Assembly: GCA_051294375.1 (NCBI GenBank)
Contig: CM119266.1
Coordinates: forward strand, 24,430,125 to 24,494,124
Length of the DNA stretch: 64,000 nucleotides
Reading direction: 5' to 3'
DNA from: Paraspadella gotoi
Taxonomy: Eukaryota; Chaetognatha
Position numbers and translations under genes: made by a program. Under the pieces are notes generated by a model that saw only the letters and a list, made by a program, of their open reading frames with translations, was not told the origin of the DNA and searched no databases. This document shows, piece by piece, positions 24,111 through 37,079 of this stretch; within the stretch, counting starts at the first letter, position 1, and every line of letters starts with the position of its first letter.

Positions 24111-24345
24111 CTTAAATGAAATGATTATTCTCTGCATAGTCTTACTTCTTACCATATCATTTGTAACTTTAGTATAGTAGAGCTTTTAGGGGCACAATGT
24201 GGCCCAAAGCCCGTTTTCCTTAATACAAATCATCCTCATACATCACATCTCTCATGCCTCTCTCTCTCTCAATCATCTCATCATCGTCCTCTCTTCTCTC
24301 TCTCGTTCTCTCATCTTTCTACCCCTCTTCATTTTTCATCATCTA

Positions 24346-24370
24346 NNNNNNNNNNNNNNNNNNNNNNNNN
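24346..24370. other. 25-N gap
   Basis: One of five gaps of exactly 25 N (others at 43104, 49402, 54214 and 58279). A fixed size indicates a placeholder rather than a measured distance. Confidence 0.95.
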
Positions 24371-24900
24371 CTATTAGATATATTTTTCAATCCCTTTTAT
24401 ACGTTCTTTAAATTGTAATACATATAAAACAAAACAAAAACCAAACCGAATTACATAACATTAAACTTTCTCCTCCTTATTTTTTCCCTTCTTTCAATTA
24501 TTTTCGGATCGGATTTTTTCTCAAATTCCTCGTCACGAAACCCGAAGCCGAAGGCTTCTCTTCTTTCCTTGATATTCGATTCCTATTATGGGAAGATAAT
24601 TGAATACGTGGAAATATTCCACTTTCCCAACTTTGTAATATATAGTATACAACACGTCCTTGTTTTTTCGCAGATTAATTTAAATGCCGTTCTTTTTTTT
24701 TAATAGGAGAAGAAGAAAAAGATTATTTAATTCCGTCTCGGTTCCCAACTCAGAGAGAACAATTACGGAACAGGAAAAACAGACCGACGAGAGACGACCC
24801 GACGACGACGGAGCGAGCGGAAAAACTGTGCATTCATCTAATAAAAGAATCATTAGAAGGATGAGGAGCGCGTTAGGCGACTGAAGCAAGGGGGACCGAC
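24371..24900. other. non-coding AT-rich interval
   Basis: No gene is seen. The sequence is AT-rich with T-runs, and a short purine-rich segment begins near 24700. Confidence 0.45.
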
Positions 24901-24911
24901 GATAGAGAGAG

Positions 24912-24942
<31 letters not shown>

Positions 24943-25084
24943 GAGAGAGAGAGAGGAAGAGAAGAGAGAGAGAAGAAGAGAGAGAAGAGAAGAGAGAGAC
25001 AGATTAAGAGATAAGAGAGAGAGAGAGAAGAGAGAGAGAGAAGAGAGAGAGAAGAGAAGAGGGAGGAGGGGAGAAAAGGAAGGA
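24901..25084. repeat. (GA)n tract, about 180 bases
   Basis: An impure GA array with frequent GAAGA interruptions, purines on the + strand. The - strand open frames here (Leu/Ser-rich) are translated repeat. Confidence 0.9.
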
Positions 25085-25289
25085 AAACCCCGCTTCCGCA
25101 TTCCAGGGGCAACGAGGATTCGTAGATGGACAAAAAAAGGGAGGCGAACAGACAGAGAAATTTATAAAATTAAGATCAGGAGAAATTTATTGAAGCGGTA
25201 AGAATTCGATCGGCGGCGGACGCGCACGGCAAGAACCTCCTTCACAATCCAAGTTAAGGAAAAAAAAATGGTGCCACCACTCGAAGGGC

Positions 25290-25395
25290 AAAAAAGTGTG
25301 TGCGGACCTATCCGGGATTGGAACCCGAGCACTGTGAGTGCAGGGGTATGATTGAGAGAAGAGGAAGAGAATAGTCTATCAGCTGGCTTGATAAA
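25290..25395 (-). pseudogene. tRNA-like remnant (tRNA pseudogene or SINE head)
   Basis: Read on the - strand, an A-box-like stretch (AAGCCAGCTGATAGA) is followed about 50 bases later by a good T arm, CGGG-TTCCAAT-CCCG, which also matches the B-box GGTTCxAxxCC. A short hairpin GCACT-CAC-AGTGC precedes the T arm, like the long variable arm of Ser or Leu tRNAs. The acceptor stem pairs only partly (TTTATC with GATAGG) and no proper anticodon stem forms, so it is not an intact tRNA. A SINE derived from a tRNA is equally possible. Confidence 0.4.
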
Positions 25396-25767
25396 TTAAA
25401 GAAAGATCAAAGAAATGAAAGAGACAAGACCCTTCCTTTTTACTTTCCCTTCCTCCTTAGCTCGTCTTTAGGCTTTAATTTCCGCGCGCGCTTGCACCGA
25501 TGCGCCCCACGCCCCCCGCTCTTGTCTCCTCTTAACTCATAAAAAGTTTTGAATTGGTCCTAAAAAGAAGAAAAAAAGAAAAAAATAGAAAAATGAAATT
25601 CCCGTTAAAATACCGGAAATCGATCGAATTGGTCTTCCTCGTTACGATACGCCGTTTTCCCGCCGAAGAATTTAATGTCGCGCTTTCTCTCTCCTCTCTC
25701 TCTTTCTAATGAGCCGCGAAGACAAAGGAGGGGAAAAAAAGCGGAAGGTGAAATCTGCGTATGAGAA

Positions 25768-25790
25768 AAAAGAGAGAAGGGAGAAGAGGA

Positions 25791-25831
<41 letters not shown>

Positions 25832-25871
25832 AGAGAGAAGAGAGAGAGGGAGCAGAGAGAGTAGAGAGTAA
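25768..25871. repeat. (GA)n array
   Basis: An impure GA tract of about 100 bases with a pure core near 25800-25827. Confidence 0.9.
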
Positions 25872-26537
25872 GTCCTTACATTTTATAAGAAAATCATCAT
25901 CACGCTATCGGTTATACTTAAAAGAGGTATGATACTAATTTGTGGCAAGTAGGTCTTTTCGCCTTCTTGTTTGCAATAGTTGTATTGCACAAGTCTTTCG
26001 TTAACAACAGTGTCCGACACTATTGTTTTGTAACGAAACAGCGAGATTCCAGAAGGAATAGAAAAAGTGTAAGGCTCGTGTCCGTAATGTACGTATCTTT
26101 TTTCAGGTGCTTTTTGTCCATTTCTTCCTTTCCTGTCGTTTGTATTTAGCTATCTTTGTTTTCTTTCTCATCCTTTTCTCTCTTTACGCTAACTTTTTCC
26201 CCTTTTTTCCTTTCCCTTTTTCGGCTTTTTCTCTTCCTTTTTTTTTCACCTCCTCGCTCTCACCTTAAAATTATCTTCCCGGCGAGGTTAAATGAATATT
26301 ACTGGGCCATCCGACGGGGCTCTACCCTCCTCCTCATAACGCCGAGTAAATATGACAATAGGATGGAGACACAGGAAACGGAGAAAGTGAAAGATGACAA
26401 AAAAAAATTGCTTGTGATTCGTACTGAACCCGATTTTCGTTTCCTCTTTCTCAGGAAAAAAAAAGAATATGTTCAAAGCGGACCCATTATTTTCCCATTT
26501 TTCGCATTTTTCACTAAATTCAGCGAGACAGAATAAT

Positions 26538-26539
<2 letters not shown>

Positions 26540-26580
<41 letters not shown>

Positions 26581-26634
26581 GGGGGAGAGTATGAGAGAGG
26601 AGAGAGAGAGAGAGAGAGAGGAAGAGAGCAGAGA
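26540..26634. repeat. (GA)n array
   Basis: A GA run with a pure first half (to about 26572), then GGAGAAGGGGGAGAG interruptions. Confidence 0.9.
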
Positions 26635-26696
26635 TTATACTTGTTGAAAAAACAAAAAAGATGGCAGAAAAAAATACTTCAATACTTCGGATCTCA

Positions 26697-26825
26697 GGGA
26701 GAGAGAGAGAGGAGAGAAGGAGAGAGGAGAGGAGGAGAAGAAGAGAGAGAGAGAGAGAGGAGAGAGAGAAGAAGAGAGAAGAGAGAGAACCGAGAGAGAG
26801 AGAGTGAAAGAAAGAGAGGAGAGAA
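26697..26825. repeat. (GA)n tract
   Basis: An impure GA tract about 60 bases after the previous one, purines on the + strand. Confidence 0.88.
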
Positions 26826-27769
26826 AATTTTGCAGTCTATTTTTCGCTCTGGGATCTCATTTTTTTCTTGTCGTTTCAAGCGCGCGAGGAAAGAGTTCTC
26901 GGAGCGCATAGGAACAGATGAGGCGAACACACAGGAATCCAGAATGAACAGTGGGCGGTGACTATTCGCTAAACAGACAAAGTAGATATTATTGATGAAT
27001 CACGTATAAATTCAATCAGGAGTTAAATGCCAATTGTGTGAAAACAAGATCTGATAAAATAGTTATCACGATCCCAAAGTAGGATTCTTGAAAACTGTTT
27101 CCTCCTAAGAAATTCCAGATTAACCGTGCTAGCGCAGTTCCACTACGTACGTAAAAAAGCAGAATTTACTGCCTTGGCGCCGTTTCCTTTTTTTTTTTTC
27201 CTTCGCGATTGGTCAGGTGAAGGTTCGTCACGACCCTTTCTTGGCGCAGGCAAAAGTTTCTTGAGTCGACCCGTAGACCCGAACTTTGCACACGGTAGCG
27301 CACGGCACCCGATGAACGTGACTGAAAACGAACAAGAGACCGACGCAAAACGAAAGGCCTTGAGGCGAAATAGATTGTTCAATACCCGAATGCTCGTTAG
27401 ACTCCATAAAAAAAATATTTTTTTTAGAGATGGCACAATTAACTAAAACATTGGGGTAGTTTTGGAAGTTAATAGCAACAAGGGGGTGTTACGAGTGACG
27501 ATCTTAGTAAGTCTTGTTATACTGTTTTGTTGACTAAACTCTATTTATAGTACCAGTAAATTTTATAAATGCACGTCGGTTGCGTGATAAAAATACTAAT
27601 TGATATATTCAGAAGAGTAAACTGAAAAAATGGGGATCGCGATTGATAGAAAGGACTCACACTCAAAAACTTAGATCAACCCTTTTTTTTATAACAGAGA
27701 AAGAACTAAAAGTTAAGTCAGAGCAAACAAGCGAATCCGAAATAGATCTCATCCTTCTCCTGCGGAAGA

Positions 27770-27872
27770 TCTCTGTCTCTCTCTCCGGTCATTCCTGTCT
27801 CTTATCATCATTCTCATTCTCTCTCTCTCCTCCTCTCTCATCATCCTCGGATCTCTCTCTCTATCTCAATCC
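27770..27872. repeat. impure (CT)n tract
   Basis: CT units interrupted every 8-20 bases by unique sequence. It is the only CT-oriented array among the GA arrays between 24.9 and 29.2 kb. Confidence 0.75.
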
Positions 27873-28180
27873 AGGACGGCATTTCCCTGTCTCTCTAATC
27901 ATTCATGCAATTGCTTCCTCCGGTTTCATCTTCTCTGCCATTAATATTATAACGGAGTTTCTTGTTCTCTTGCGTCGCTCTCCACTTGGATCAGGCTCTA
28001 AGTTTTTCCTCCGGTTTACGGCGGTACCTAGTTAATATGAAACGGGCTCCTCGAATTCGGTACTCTGCGGGTCTAATCAATTTTGTAAGGGGCAATATAA
28101 ATTGGGCAGAAGATATTCAGGCGCGTCGGCAAAAGGAATTCTGGGCAGTAGCCCTTGAATGCAACAAATACTCGCTAGAA

Positions 28181-28192
28181 GAAGAGAAGAAG

Positions 28193-28228
<36 letters not shown>

Positions 28229-28269
28229 AGAGAGATAGAGAGAGACGAGAGAGAGAGAGAGAGAGAGAA
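28181..28269. repeat. (GA)n array
   Basis: A GA run with GAAGAG and GAGATAGAG interruptions. Confidence 0.9.
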
Positions 28270-28796
28270 TATGGCATGAGAACAAAGTAACGAGGTTGCA
28301 AAAATCCAATTTGCGGGCATTGGAAACGCATGCAACATTGCCCAAGACTTGAACTCGAATAAATTAATTTAGAGAGAATTATTGTATTTGACTTTCTGTT
28401 TTTGCATATTTAAAAATTTAAAATTGCTATTCCCAGCAGAACGATTTTTTTCGTTTCATCCTCTAGAGAGAATTATTTAAAAAAAGTGGAAATGCGTAAA
28501 AAAATACTGCAAAATATCCGGGAAACTTTCGTTCGTTTTTCGTCTCTCGATGTCGGCACGATTACATCATTTGGACAAAAAATCCCAGTCCACCCGAAGC
28601 GCCCTTTGTTCCGATGTAACCTAAAGTACCATTTCACCCAATCCTCTTACTAGTCACTATTGTTCCGATACAAACCTCCGCTTCACAGCCGCCGCGCCCC
28701 GCCTTACTGCCCGGCTCCCGTTGTTTTTACTGCGGCTTTAGGGGTCTTGTTAATTAAGGTCACGGGGTAAGGGAGTGAACCATAGCGTGATAATGC

Positions 28797-28913
28797 CACC
28801 GAAGGACGGAGAGAGAAAGTCTGAGGAAGAAAAAAGGAAGAGGAGGAGGAAACGAAAGAGGAAAGATGAGGAGGAGGAGGAGGAAGGAGGAGAAGGAAGA
28901 AGAAGAAGGAAAG
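28797..28913. repeat. (GGA/GAA)n purine tract
   Basis: Almost all purines on the + strand, built from GGA and GAA units. The Glu/Arg/Lys-rich open frames over it are repeat translation. Confidence 0.8.
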
Positions 28914-29685
28914 GTGAAAGGAGACGCGGATGCAATTCGGGTTTTTTCGAACTCTGAAATGGCCATGCGGGGTCGATTTTGGCTTTCAGGATGGGAAGGC
29001 GAGGCGGAATCGCGGCGCCTTACATATGGACCATTTCGAACCGCTGAGAAGGGAGGGGTTGGGGAGGGGAGGGAGAGAGAGGGGGAGAGAGAGGAGAGAG
29101 AGGGAGAGAGGAAAGCAGAGCGGGAGGGAGTGAGAGAGGAAAAAGTAGTTTGAGAAAGAAAGAGACGTTCAGATAAGCAAAAAAGATACATGGCAAACTA
29201 ATGAGTGCTTCATTTGAGAATGTTCCTTTTTTTCGTTTCGTTTTTTGACAAAAATGATTAGTACGCGCTTAGTATCTTTGGTAGCCTTAGTAGTCTGTTG
29301 TAGGGCCCGCTTTGTAGGCATCATTGCGGACGGAAATACTTAATATTCATAATTTCTCTCAAGTGATTTTTTGCATTCTATTCTATTAAATAACACTCCT
29401 CTAGCAGTGCGACCCCCCCAGGTTTTTTCACTTACTTCTCTTTTTCTTTCTTGGTTTCCCTCATAATATTACACCTCAACGTCACTTACTTACTCTTTTA
29501 CCCTCACCTCACCCCTTTCTCCATCACTAACCCACTCTGCCATCACCCACCCACTCCTCACTTCTCACTCACCCTCGAAACCCATTCGCGTTATTTACTG
29601 CACCGGATATTGGACTTTTAGGAGTCATAACTTCATGGTTGAATTTCTTTTCTTGCCGCCCGGATTTCTTTTCCCCCCTGCCTTC

Positions 29686-29852
29686 TTCTCTCTCTCTCTC
29701 TCTCTCGTCTCTCTCTCTCTCTCTCTCTCTCTTTCCNNNNNNNNNNNNNNNNNNNNNNNNNNNNNNNNNNNNNNNNNNNNNNNNNNNNNNNNNNNNNNNN
29801 NNNNNNNNNNNNNNNNNNNNNNNNNNNNNNNTCTCTCTCTCTCTCTCTCTCT
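29686..29852. repeat. (CT)n array split by a 95-N gap
   Basis: CT dinucleotides stand on both sides of the gap at 29737-29831, so the gap is inside the repeat. Confidence 0.92.
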
Positions 29853-30573
29853 ATCAATTTCCTTTCTTCCCTTTCTCCTCTTTTCGCCGCTATCCCCCAC
29901 AAAAAGCTTGTCAAAAATATTGTGAAATAAAGATTTTATGTCTGTTTACAGAATTCATAAGCTCGTCACCATTTCCTTTAATACGACAACTTTTGTTTAG
30001 AACAATTAAATTTATCTACATGATTTTTTTTCTTCTGAGATGTCGTATTTTTCTATCCGCGAAATTTTTGTAAAGTTTAGTTTCATCTTTTCAACTTGAA
30101 TTAAGCTTTGAACCTTCACTTCTTTGCTTCTTTGTTCAGTTATTCATATATCCATCTTTCCCTTTATTTCCTCTTTACTACTTCACAAAGACTATCACAC
30201 TTTTCTTTTCCCAGTCACTCATTACCTCACTCCACCCGCTTCTCACTCATTCCATTCTTCTCTTCTTTCTCAACTTACCCTTCACCAACCTCAGTACACC
30301 AACCCCCACCACCTCTGTAGAGCGAGTTACCGAGGGGATCCTCGGTCCGGGAATTCGTGGACAACGAAAGATGCATACGAATGGTTTCGTTCTCGCCCTC
30401 GCTTTGTCCCTNNNNNNNNNNNNNNNNNNNNNNNNNNNNNNNNNNNNNNNNNNNNNNNNNNNNNNNNNNNNNNNNNNNNNNNNNNNNNNNNNNNNNNNNN
30501 NNNNNNNNNNNNNNNNNNNNNNNNNNNNNNNNNNNNNNNNNNNNNNNNNNNNNNNNNNNNNNNNNNNNNNNNN

Positions 30574-33500
30574 CCTTCCATAGTTCTCTTTCTCTTTCTC
30601 TCCTTTCCTTCATTTTCTCTGCCTTTCATTTTATTTCAGTATATAGTATTGGAATAAATTTAAGCACTATGTTTGGAAATATTTTGAAAAATTGATTGCC
30701 GATACATGATGTCTTTGGGAGGCTGATTGGATCTTAGTGATGTGATGATTTGTCTATCACCATAAGGATTAGATCTGATTGGTTGGGTTGATTGAGTAGA
30801 TTGATTTTACCCTCATCTACTCAAGATTGATTCAAAATGATCCAGAACTGTTATTGGTCTCTTTACTGGATTGATTTAACTCAGTTTAGTCCAGCGAACT
30901 GATGCTTTGCTGTTTTGATATGATTTTTTTTTCTGTGCTTCTTGTTTTTTCTCGATTATTGCATTTTGTTTTATTCTTCTCATTATTCACATAGTTGAAC
31001 GAGAAGAAGAGGAGGGGGAGAGAGAGAAGAGAGAACAGATGAAACGAGGTAAAACTGAGATAGGCTCTGGCTTAATCTAAAGACTTGGTCTCCGAGTATA
31101 GTCTGGTGAAACTCATTATTAAGCTGTGGAAGCCAGGAATACTGTGGTCGAGTGACATGGGGGGTAAGTCAACTCGGTAGTACAGGGATGCCCTGAGACG
31201 CTAGCCTTTTTTGGGAGATGATAATTGTAATAACTTCATGCATGCGCAGATGTTTCTAATTCATACACAGTTCGCCGGAGAGCCCGAATATAAAATATGA
31301 GCATTCATGACTTCATTCTAAATGTTCTAATTACTTTTTTTTTTGCTGAAAAGAAAACAGCAACAAAATTAATTGCGGATGTGTTGACAAGAGTATGCTT
31401 ATGTCAAACGAATAAACACGTAAACAAAAAAAAGGAAAATAAAAAAGGAAAAAAGAGATTCAGGGACGACAAAGTCAAAGCACACTCCGTCCACTAGGAT
31501 CGCGGCTGATGAGACGGGCAACTGACACAGCGGGACTTCGGGAAGCAAGCAGGAGTTCCCGATTCTTCGCACTGAAAGCGCAAGACACGCAAAGTCTCTC
31601 TCAATAAGAAAGATGGCTTTAGACGTTTTGCGATAATCTAGAGGCCTGCATTCGTGATGTTGAGTTTGCGCCACAAGAAAAGTCATGTTTTAGGTTTGTA
31701 GAATACATCACAGGTTTCCTAGGTCCAGCCAAAGGTAGGGCTGACAATCCAAAAGGGATGAAGCCAACGTCGGCGCCGGAGCAGTCTTGGGCCACTCATA
31801 CATTATTGAGGCATAAGTTTTTGCCATGACGAGGGGCTCGGATTCCAGGGAATATGTGGGGTTGAAGATGGTGTATGACTAACTCTTTACAATCCGAGTT
31901 TGGCCTCATTTTAAAATGATATGCATTCCCATGACAAGGGATATCCTTCCCCTGGACCGCTCGGCATCTACTAGGTACAATGAGTCTCTTGACATGCGTC
32001 AGACTTTAACCCTTTGTTACATTATTCGATCTATTTTTTTAAAAAAAATCGATTTTTTTCACACTATGAAAATTTACTTCTCTCGGCACTTAAAGGATTG
32101 TAAAATAGTAAGAGATCGAGTTTCCCGATTGAGATCTTGAAAACCAGGATGGTTTAAAGACTCGGTTTAATTAGAGTGCCATGGAAATTAGGTATTGCAG
32201 CCTGCTATATCTTGTATACAACATATTATAATAGATTAGTTATTAGAGTTGTAGGCCGCGGCTTTTGTTTTTGGGGTTCAAAAACCAAGGATGTAATTTT
32301 TTTCTTTTTGACAATGGTTCAAAAATGCCACTAGTCTCGGCGTTGGATGATCTAATTTACAAAAAATATTTAACTGTATACTTTAGAATCCTTGTATAGT
32401 CCCATTTGCTCACTTGTATATAGATAATAAAAACATTGCGAAATTTTGAGAGTGTAAAGTAGTTTAATAAATTACTGTTTGTTTTGTAAAATGTAGAATA
32501 ATCTTGGAAACATTAGATATCATGTGGTGGAAAAGTAAAAGTCTAAAAATATCCCTCTGCGCAAAACAACGCTTATTATTTTATATTGTGTGTAGACGAT
32601 TGTAATGTTGAGCTTAAGCCGCAAGTTTAGAAACAAGTAAAAAAATACTTACCGTAAAGTAACGCGGAGACATTTTAGTAAAGTAAGAAAAATATTGAAA
32701 TATGGGCAAAATGAAGATTATGCTTATTCTTAACGTTAAGATTTTTTAGACGCGACCCAGCATGAATAAATGTTATGCATTTGCGTCGTATTTTGAGTGG
32801 GTTAAAAAAGATCATCGCAGTAGTTCTCTGGCAGAGCATTTTAGTTAAAACAATGAACAATATGAATTTTGAGTTAATTAAAATTCTGGTTGAACCTGTG
32901 ACAAAAAATTTTTGTCGAGATTGACCGAAACTCATATAATGTTGTATGAGCTAACAGTATAGGCGCCATCTTAAGGGACTACTAAATATTAGAAATCAAT
33001 AATAGCTTGGCAGCGTAATATAATAAGATGTATGAACTGATGTAAAAAAATGGCCATCGCTAAAATAATTATCGCTCAAGATAAAGTGGCTAATAAAACT
33101 GTTCACGAATTTTTATTCATATTGATGACAATCATCTCACAACCCTTTTGAGTACTGCGTATATGTGTAGAATTCTTAACTTTAAAAAGAAAATGGTACT
33201 ACATAAAATGTCCAAGTTTATGCAACTTTAAAAAAGAAAAATTTTTGGGCCTATTTTTAAGGTGGTATTAGAATTGTACGCCGACTTAAATTTCATTAAC
33301 ACTCAGGATGGGACAATAGAGCCAACGGTTTGAGACTAATTTTAATGTGTTAAAATATCAGCTCAATTGAGAGCGGCAAAATGATAGAATGCTTATATTG
33401 ATCCCGTGGAAAAGGGAACACTTCTGTCGCAGTTCGCGGTAGCTATGTGAAGATGGGAAAAAAGTAATAGTAAGTGTTAACTAGATCATAATGAATAGGA

Positions 33501-33854
33501 TAATGATCTGATAATAGAGTAATATGAATATATCAATGGAAAATGATAGATGAATATAATAATAATTAAATAGATGAAATATATAAGTATATCTAATGAA
33601 TGACGGTAATGTTTTTATAAGTGATAGTGCAGAAGAAAGAAGCAAAGAAGATATGTCGAATTTTCATGAGGAAAAGAAAGACTAACGTCGGGATATTAGC
33701 TCCCGTCAAAACGGTCCAATAGCGAGCACGATTCGTCTGATAGACGTAACTCCTGCTCTGCAGTTGTCCGACATGTCCAGATACCGGTCGGTCCACCATT
33801 CTGTCCTCAGCTGATCGTCCGTTATATTTTCAAAGAGTTGTAGGTAAGAAAATA
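30574..33854. other. non-coding AT-rich interval
   Basis: About 3.3 kb with no recognisable gene, RNA or repeat family. A weak GATT-rich patch lies at about 30720-30900, and TA-rich sequence with ATAATGA-type units at about 33480-33600. Open frames are short. The texture resembles that of the 20-24 kb block. Confidence 0.4.
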
Positions 33855-34075
33855 AAAATGGCCTATCCGCCCGCGCGGCGGGCTTTATTTCGGCGTTCGA
33901 TGGCGCGAGCAAAACGAAAAACCAACGTGCCAAGGCCGAATGACGCGCGTCGACTTACAGCCTCAGCGCGCTGGGAGTGCGGCGGCGACGGGCGCGCACG
34001 CAGCGGCGATGCGCACGGCGCCGGAAAAAGCTCGGCCTGTGGCGGCGGCACACCCACTCGCCGCTCAGGAAAGAA
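33855..34075. other. CpG-rich block
   Basis: GC-rich sequence with many CpGs sits between AT-rich neighbours. Both strands are open in overlapping frames, giving Arg/Ala/Gly-rich translations without motifs, so I do not call a gene. It could be a promoter or an unrecognised first exon. Confidence 0.45.
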
Positions 34076-36598
34076 AAAAAAAAGGTTTCGTAGTATAAGG
34101 CTTAAAGTCTGTTTATAGCTCCGCGAGTGACGATGGAGAACATTGATGGATCCAACGAATTAACTCGTGACGATACTAAGGCTGTGATCATGTTTGAGAA
34201 TTACTCAGTAAACGTAATCTGCGCGAGCATCGCTTGAGGAAGTAGGAAAGCGGCTTAGGTCGTCGTCGTCGGTCCGGTCAGTCCGGTCCTCGGTTGTTTG
34301 TATGATTCAGCGCTCTGTCGGTCGTTGCTGTCGACGCGCGAGCGGTGGACACAGTCTGGCTTGACCCTGATATTACTCTGAACTCCCCAAGGCGCTCTCT
34401 CCCTCTCTTCGTTTGTGCGGCCGGTGGCAGGTCAAGCCTATTTCCCCCCGTCAAATTTAAAAGATGACTTGAGACCCCTGGGCAGTCCAACTATGGTTCG
34501 TCCAGCAAAGACACCGAAAGAGAGGAAGTAAAGAAATGTCAGAGAGGGAGACGCCCGCGCGAGGCACACCCTATCTGGATGGCCCAGTGGGCGCTTCTGC
34601 TCCTCGTATTTATCGTCTCCTCACGTCGCGTCTCTCTCACTCTGCATCTATGTCTCGCACTCCTCGTCTCTTTCTCCTCTCACGTCTCTCCTCTTCGTCT
34701 CGTCCATCTCAGTTCTCTCTCTTTGCTGAACGCCGTCATATTTCATGCAGGGACGCTGTCGGGTAGATAGAGCGAAATGTATTGGGATTATGTGCCATTT
34801 TTCTCTTTCTCCGCTAATGTTCTCTTTTAACACTGTCAAGCTTCTTTTTTTTCTTTCCTGTCGTTTTCTTCATAGAATATTTTAGCTTGTTGTTTTTCAC
34901 GTTCTTCTTTTCTGAATCGTATCTTATCGTTTCTTTCCGTCTTTCTAGATCGTTCTGATCCCACTCTTTCCCGCAGCTTTTTTTACTTTTTTCTTGGGTC
35001 CTTAGTTTGTGACCTCGTTCTTTCTTCTCATCTTTTTTATGAGTTGCATTTCTGTTCTGATCCTACACTGTGGTCTCTCCACTTTTCCGCCGCTCTGCTT
35101 GAGATTACGTTTTCTAAATCATGGCTCAAGATCTGTCTTTTGCAGTCGCCGCCTGCGGACTCGAGTAGAATCACGCAATGCAGTGCATGGGATAGGAGAA
35201 ATATCGAATAAATTCAGAGCTAATGTCCGAACTCCACTTTTATGTCTTTTCGTTTTTTTGTTACTTTAATCAGCTGTTTTATTTGCTGTCCTCCACTCTC
35301 TCTCTCTCTCTCCATCTCGTCTCTCATGTGACTGGTCCAACCTGCGTCTCGGTTCTTTATCTTTCCGGCGGACAGTTTCAATATGAAGCAGCTCGGCCCA
35401 TCGCGTTTAATTCGGTTTTAGGAACGGGATGGGGAAGTCGAGAGAGAAATGAAGGTGGAAGCAAGAAAGCGATTGCAAGAAACGAAATGAAAAAGGGATT
35501 ACAACCGACGAAACGGAAATAAAAAAAGAAATGAATGATTTAAAATTGAAAATAAAGAAAGGAAAGAATGAGGTATAATGAATTAATGGTCCGAGGATGG
35601 GATACAGGATAATATTAACGGAATAGGAGACCTGAGAGAAAATTAGAAAAAAGTGGCGCGTGAAAAAAGAAATGAAGGAAACTCGGCAGATTCCGGATTC
35701 AATTAGAATGAAGAGTGAAAAGGCAACAGCGGCGGACAGCCAAAAACAAGAAGCAATGAATCGGATTAACAATGAAACAAATATTGATCTGAGCTAGCTT
35801 TACGTATTGTAGAGGGCTGAGAAAAATTGCCTAAGAGAGCAATTCGCTGAACAATGAGGGTTATAGCCACATCTTGAGCCATCTCAGAGTGGGCGTCTTG
35901 TCAGAACGCGGATGCGGCGAATGATTCAGGCACCTCGAAAGACGGAGAGAGAGATTAACGACGTACTGCTCGGAGAATATTGGGCCGCAGAGAGGCCAGT
36001 GTGCGGAACATACGTATGCATCGGTGGAGCGTCGTCAAGCGTGTAATCGGTCTGGATGCGAGTCGTTGTGGCTGTTGTTATGATCGAAGAGAGAGCCAGC
36101 AAGCACGTCAGACTTTTTAATTTACTGCCGCAGTTAATTGTCCGTGGTTTTCATATATAAGCATTCGAGGACACGGTTTTAAGAGTGAAAGGTAGCGTGC
36201 GGGTCAGTAGATTTCTGTGTCGTTGAATTGATTTTTGTGGCAGGATAAGCATCAGTGCAGGAGTATCTCAGCATGGAAGGCAGTTGGATATGTCAGTTGT
36301 TAAAGAACAAGGTAGAGTTGTAACTAATTTAACTCTCCACGAGCGACGGAACTGAGATATCCCGCTGACCGAAGCGTGTGCAATTTATCCGGCAAAGCGC
36401 AGCTGGCATCCTTTTCCGAGTTGATGTGTGTTAGCGAGTTTCTTTGGCTCTCTTTTCTGGCTTCTAGGTAAAAAGTCGTCGGAATCATATTGGGTAAGAA
36501 GATATACCATGCTTATTGAAGCTATACGTAATCCGCAGCGTTTCGGTATAGTTTATCGAACTCAGCCTGTGCTCTAGCTGTGTGGAACGGAGAAGAGC
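34076..36598. other. non-coding interval
   Basis: No gene is recognised. A pyrimidine-rich section covers 34600-35060. Purine-rich sequence covers 35430-35700. A short CT run lies near 35297-35325. Frames are short and broken. Confidence 0.4.
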
Positions 36599-36714
36599 AA
36601 GCGAGAGAGAGAGAGAGAATGAGAGAGACGAGAAGAGAGCAGGAGAGAGGGATGATGTAGTGGAGCGAGAGGAGAGAGTGAGAGGAGAGAAGTAGAGCCA
36701 GACGGAGAGAGAGA
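36599..36714. repeat. impure (GA)n tract
   Basis: GA units with frequent substitutions. It is the first of a series of arrays that all carry purines on the + strand through 44.6 kb. Confidence 0.85.
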
Positions 36715-37079
36715 TGAACTACTGGTGGCTGACCGCCTCGTAGAGTGAGGCTACTGTCGACAGACATTGCTGGTTTACAGGGAGTGTCAGGACTTGACCT
36801 CTCCGTCGCAATGTATGTCGAAAAAGAACGTCCTGTAGTCTGCTAGGTTTTGTGATGTTATGTGGTCGGACGACACAGCGAGCGCGCGTCTTGTCACGCT
36901 CTCCGAAAACAGCAGAGATTCTGTTCCTCGGACGCGTCAAGGCTTCGGGGCAGTGGGCACGACTCCCGGTGTCCACGTCGCGCCTGTGGGTGCCCTCCTA
37001 CTTGACCCGCTTCTTACTGCTGCATCCACACAGGCCAATCACCCCGCTACCTGCTTAAGCGTACTGATCCTTCGCTGAC

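Larger units (their letters stand above)
19986..24345. other. sequence block of anomalous texture, probably noisy fill
   Basis: From about 20 kb the long homopolymers and clean microsatellites common elsewhere largely vanish, and open frames become short and broken. The block ends at an exact 25-N gap. It contains degenerate LINE reverse-transcriptase pieces (separate entries) and a decayed GAAT-type array. The texture suggests unpolished long-read sequence inserted into a scaffold gap. An old, decayed transposon cluster would look similar. Confidence 0.45.
25872..28180. other. non-coding interval with GA and CT arrays
   Basis: No gene is supported. It contains polypyrimidine sequence at 26150-26270, the GA arrays listed separately, and ordinary AT-balanced sequence at 26930-27770. 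The open frames of about 100 codons at 27.1-27.4 kb occur in overlapping frames on both strands and have no recognisable motif. Confidence 0.4.
28270..30573. other. non-coding interval with purine-rich and CT repeats and two gaps
   Basis: No gene is found. A GGA/GAA-rich tract lies at about 28797-28913 and an impure GA tract at about 29057-29130. The sequence at 29395-29590 is pyrimidine-rich with CACC/CTCAC units. The gaps are 29737-29831, inside a CT array, and 30412-30573. Confidence 0.45.
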
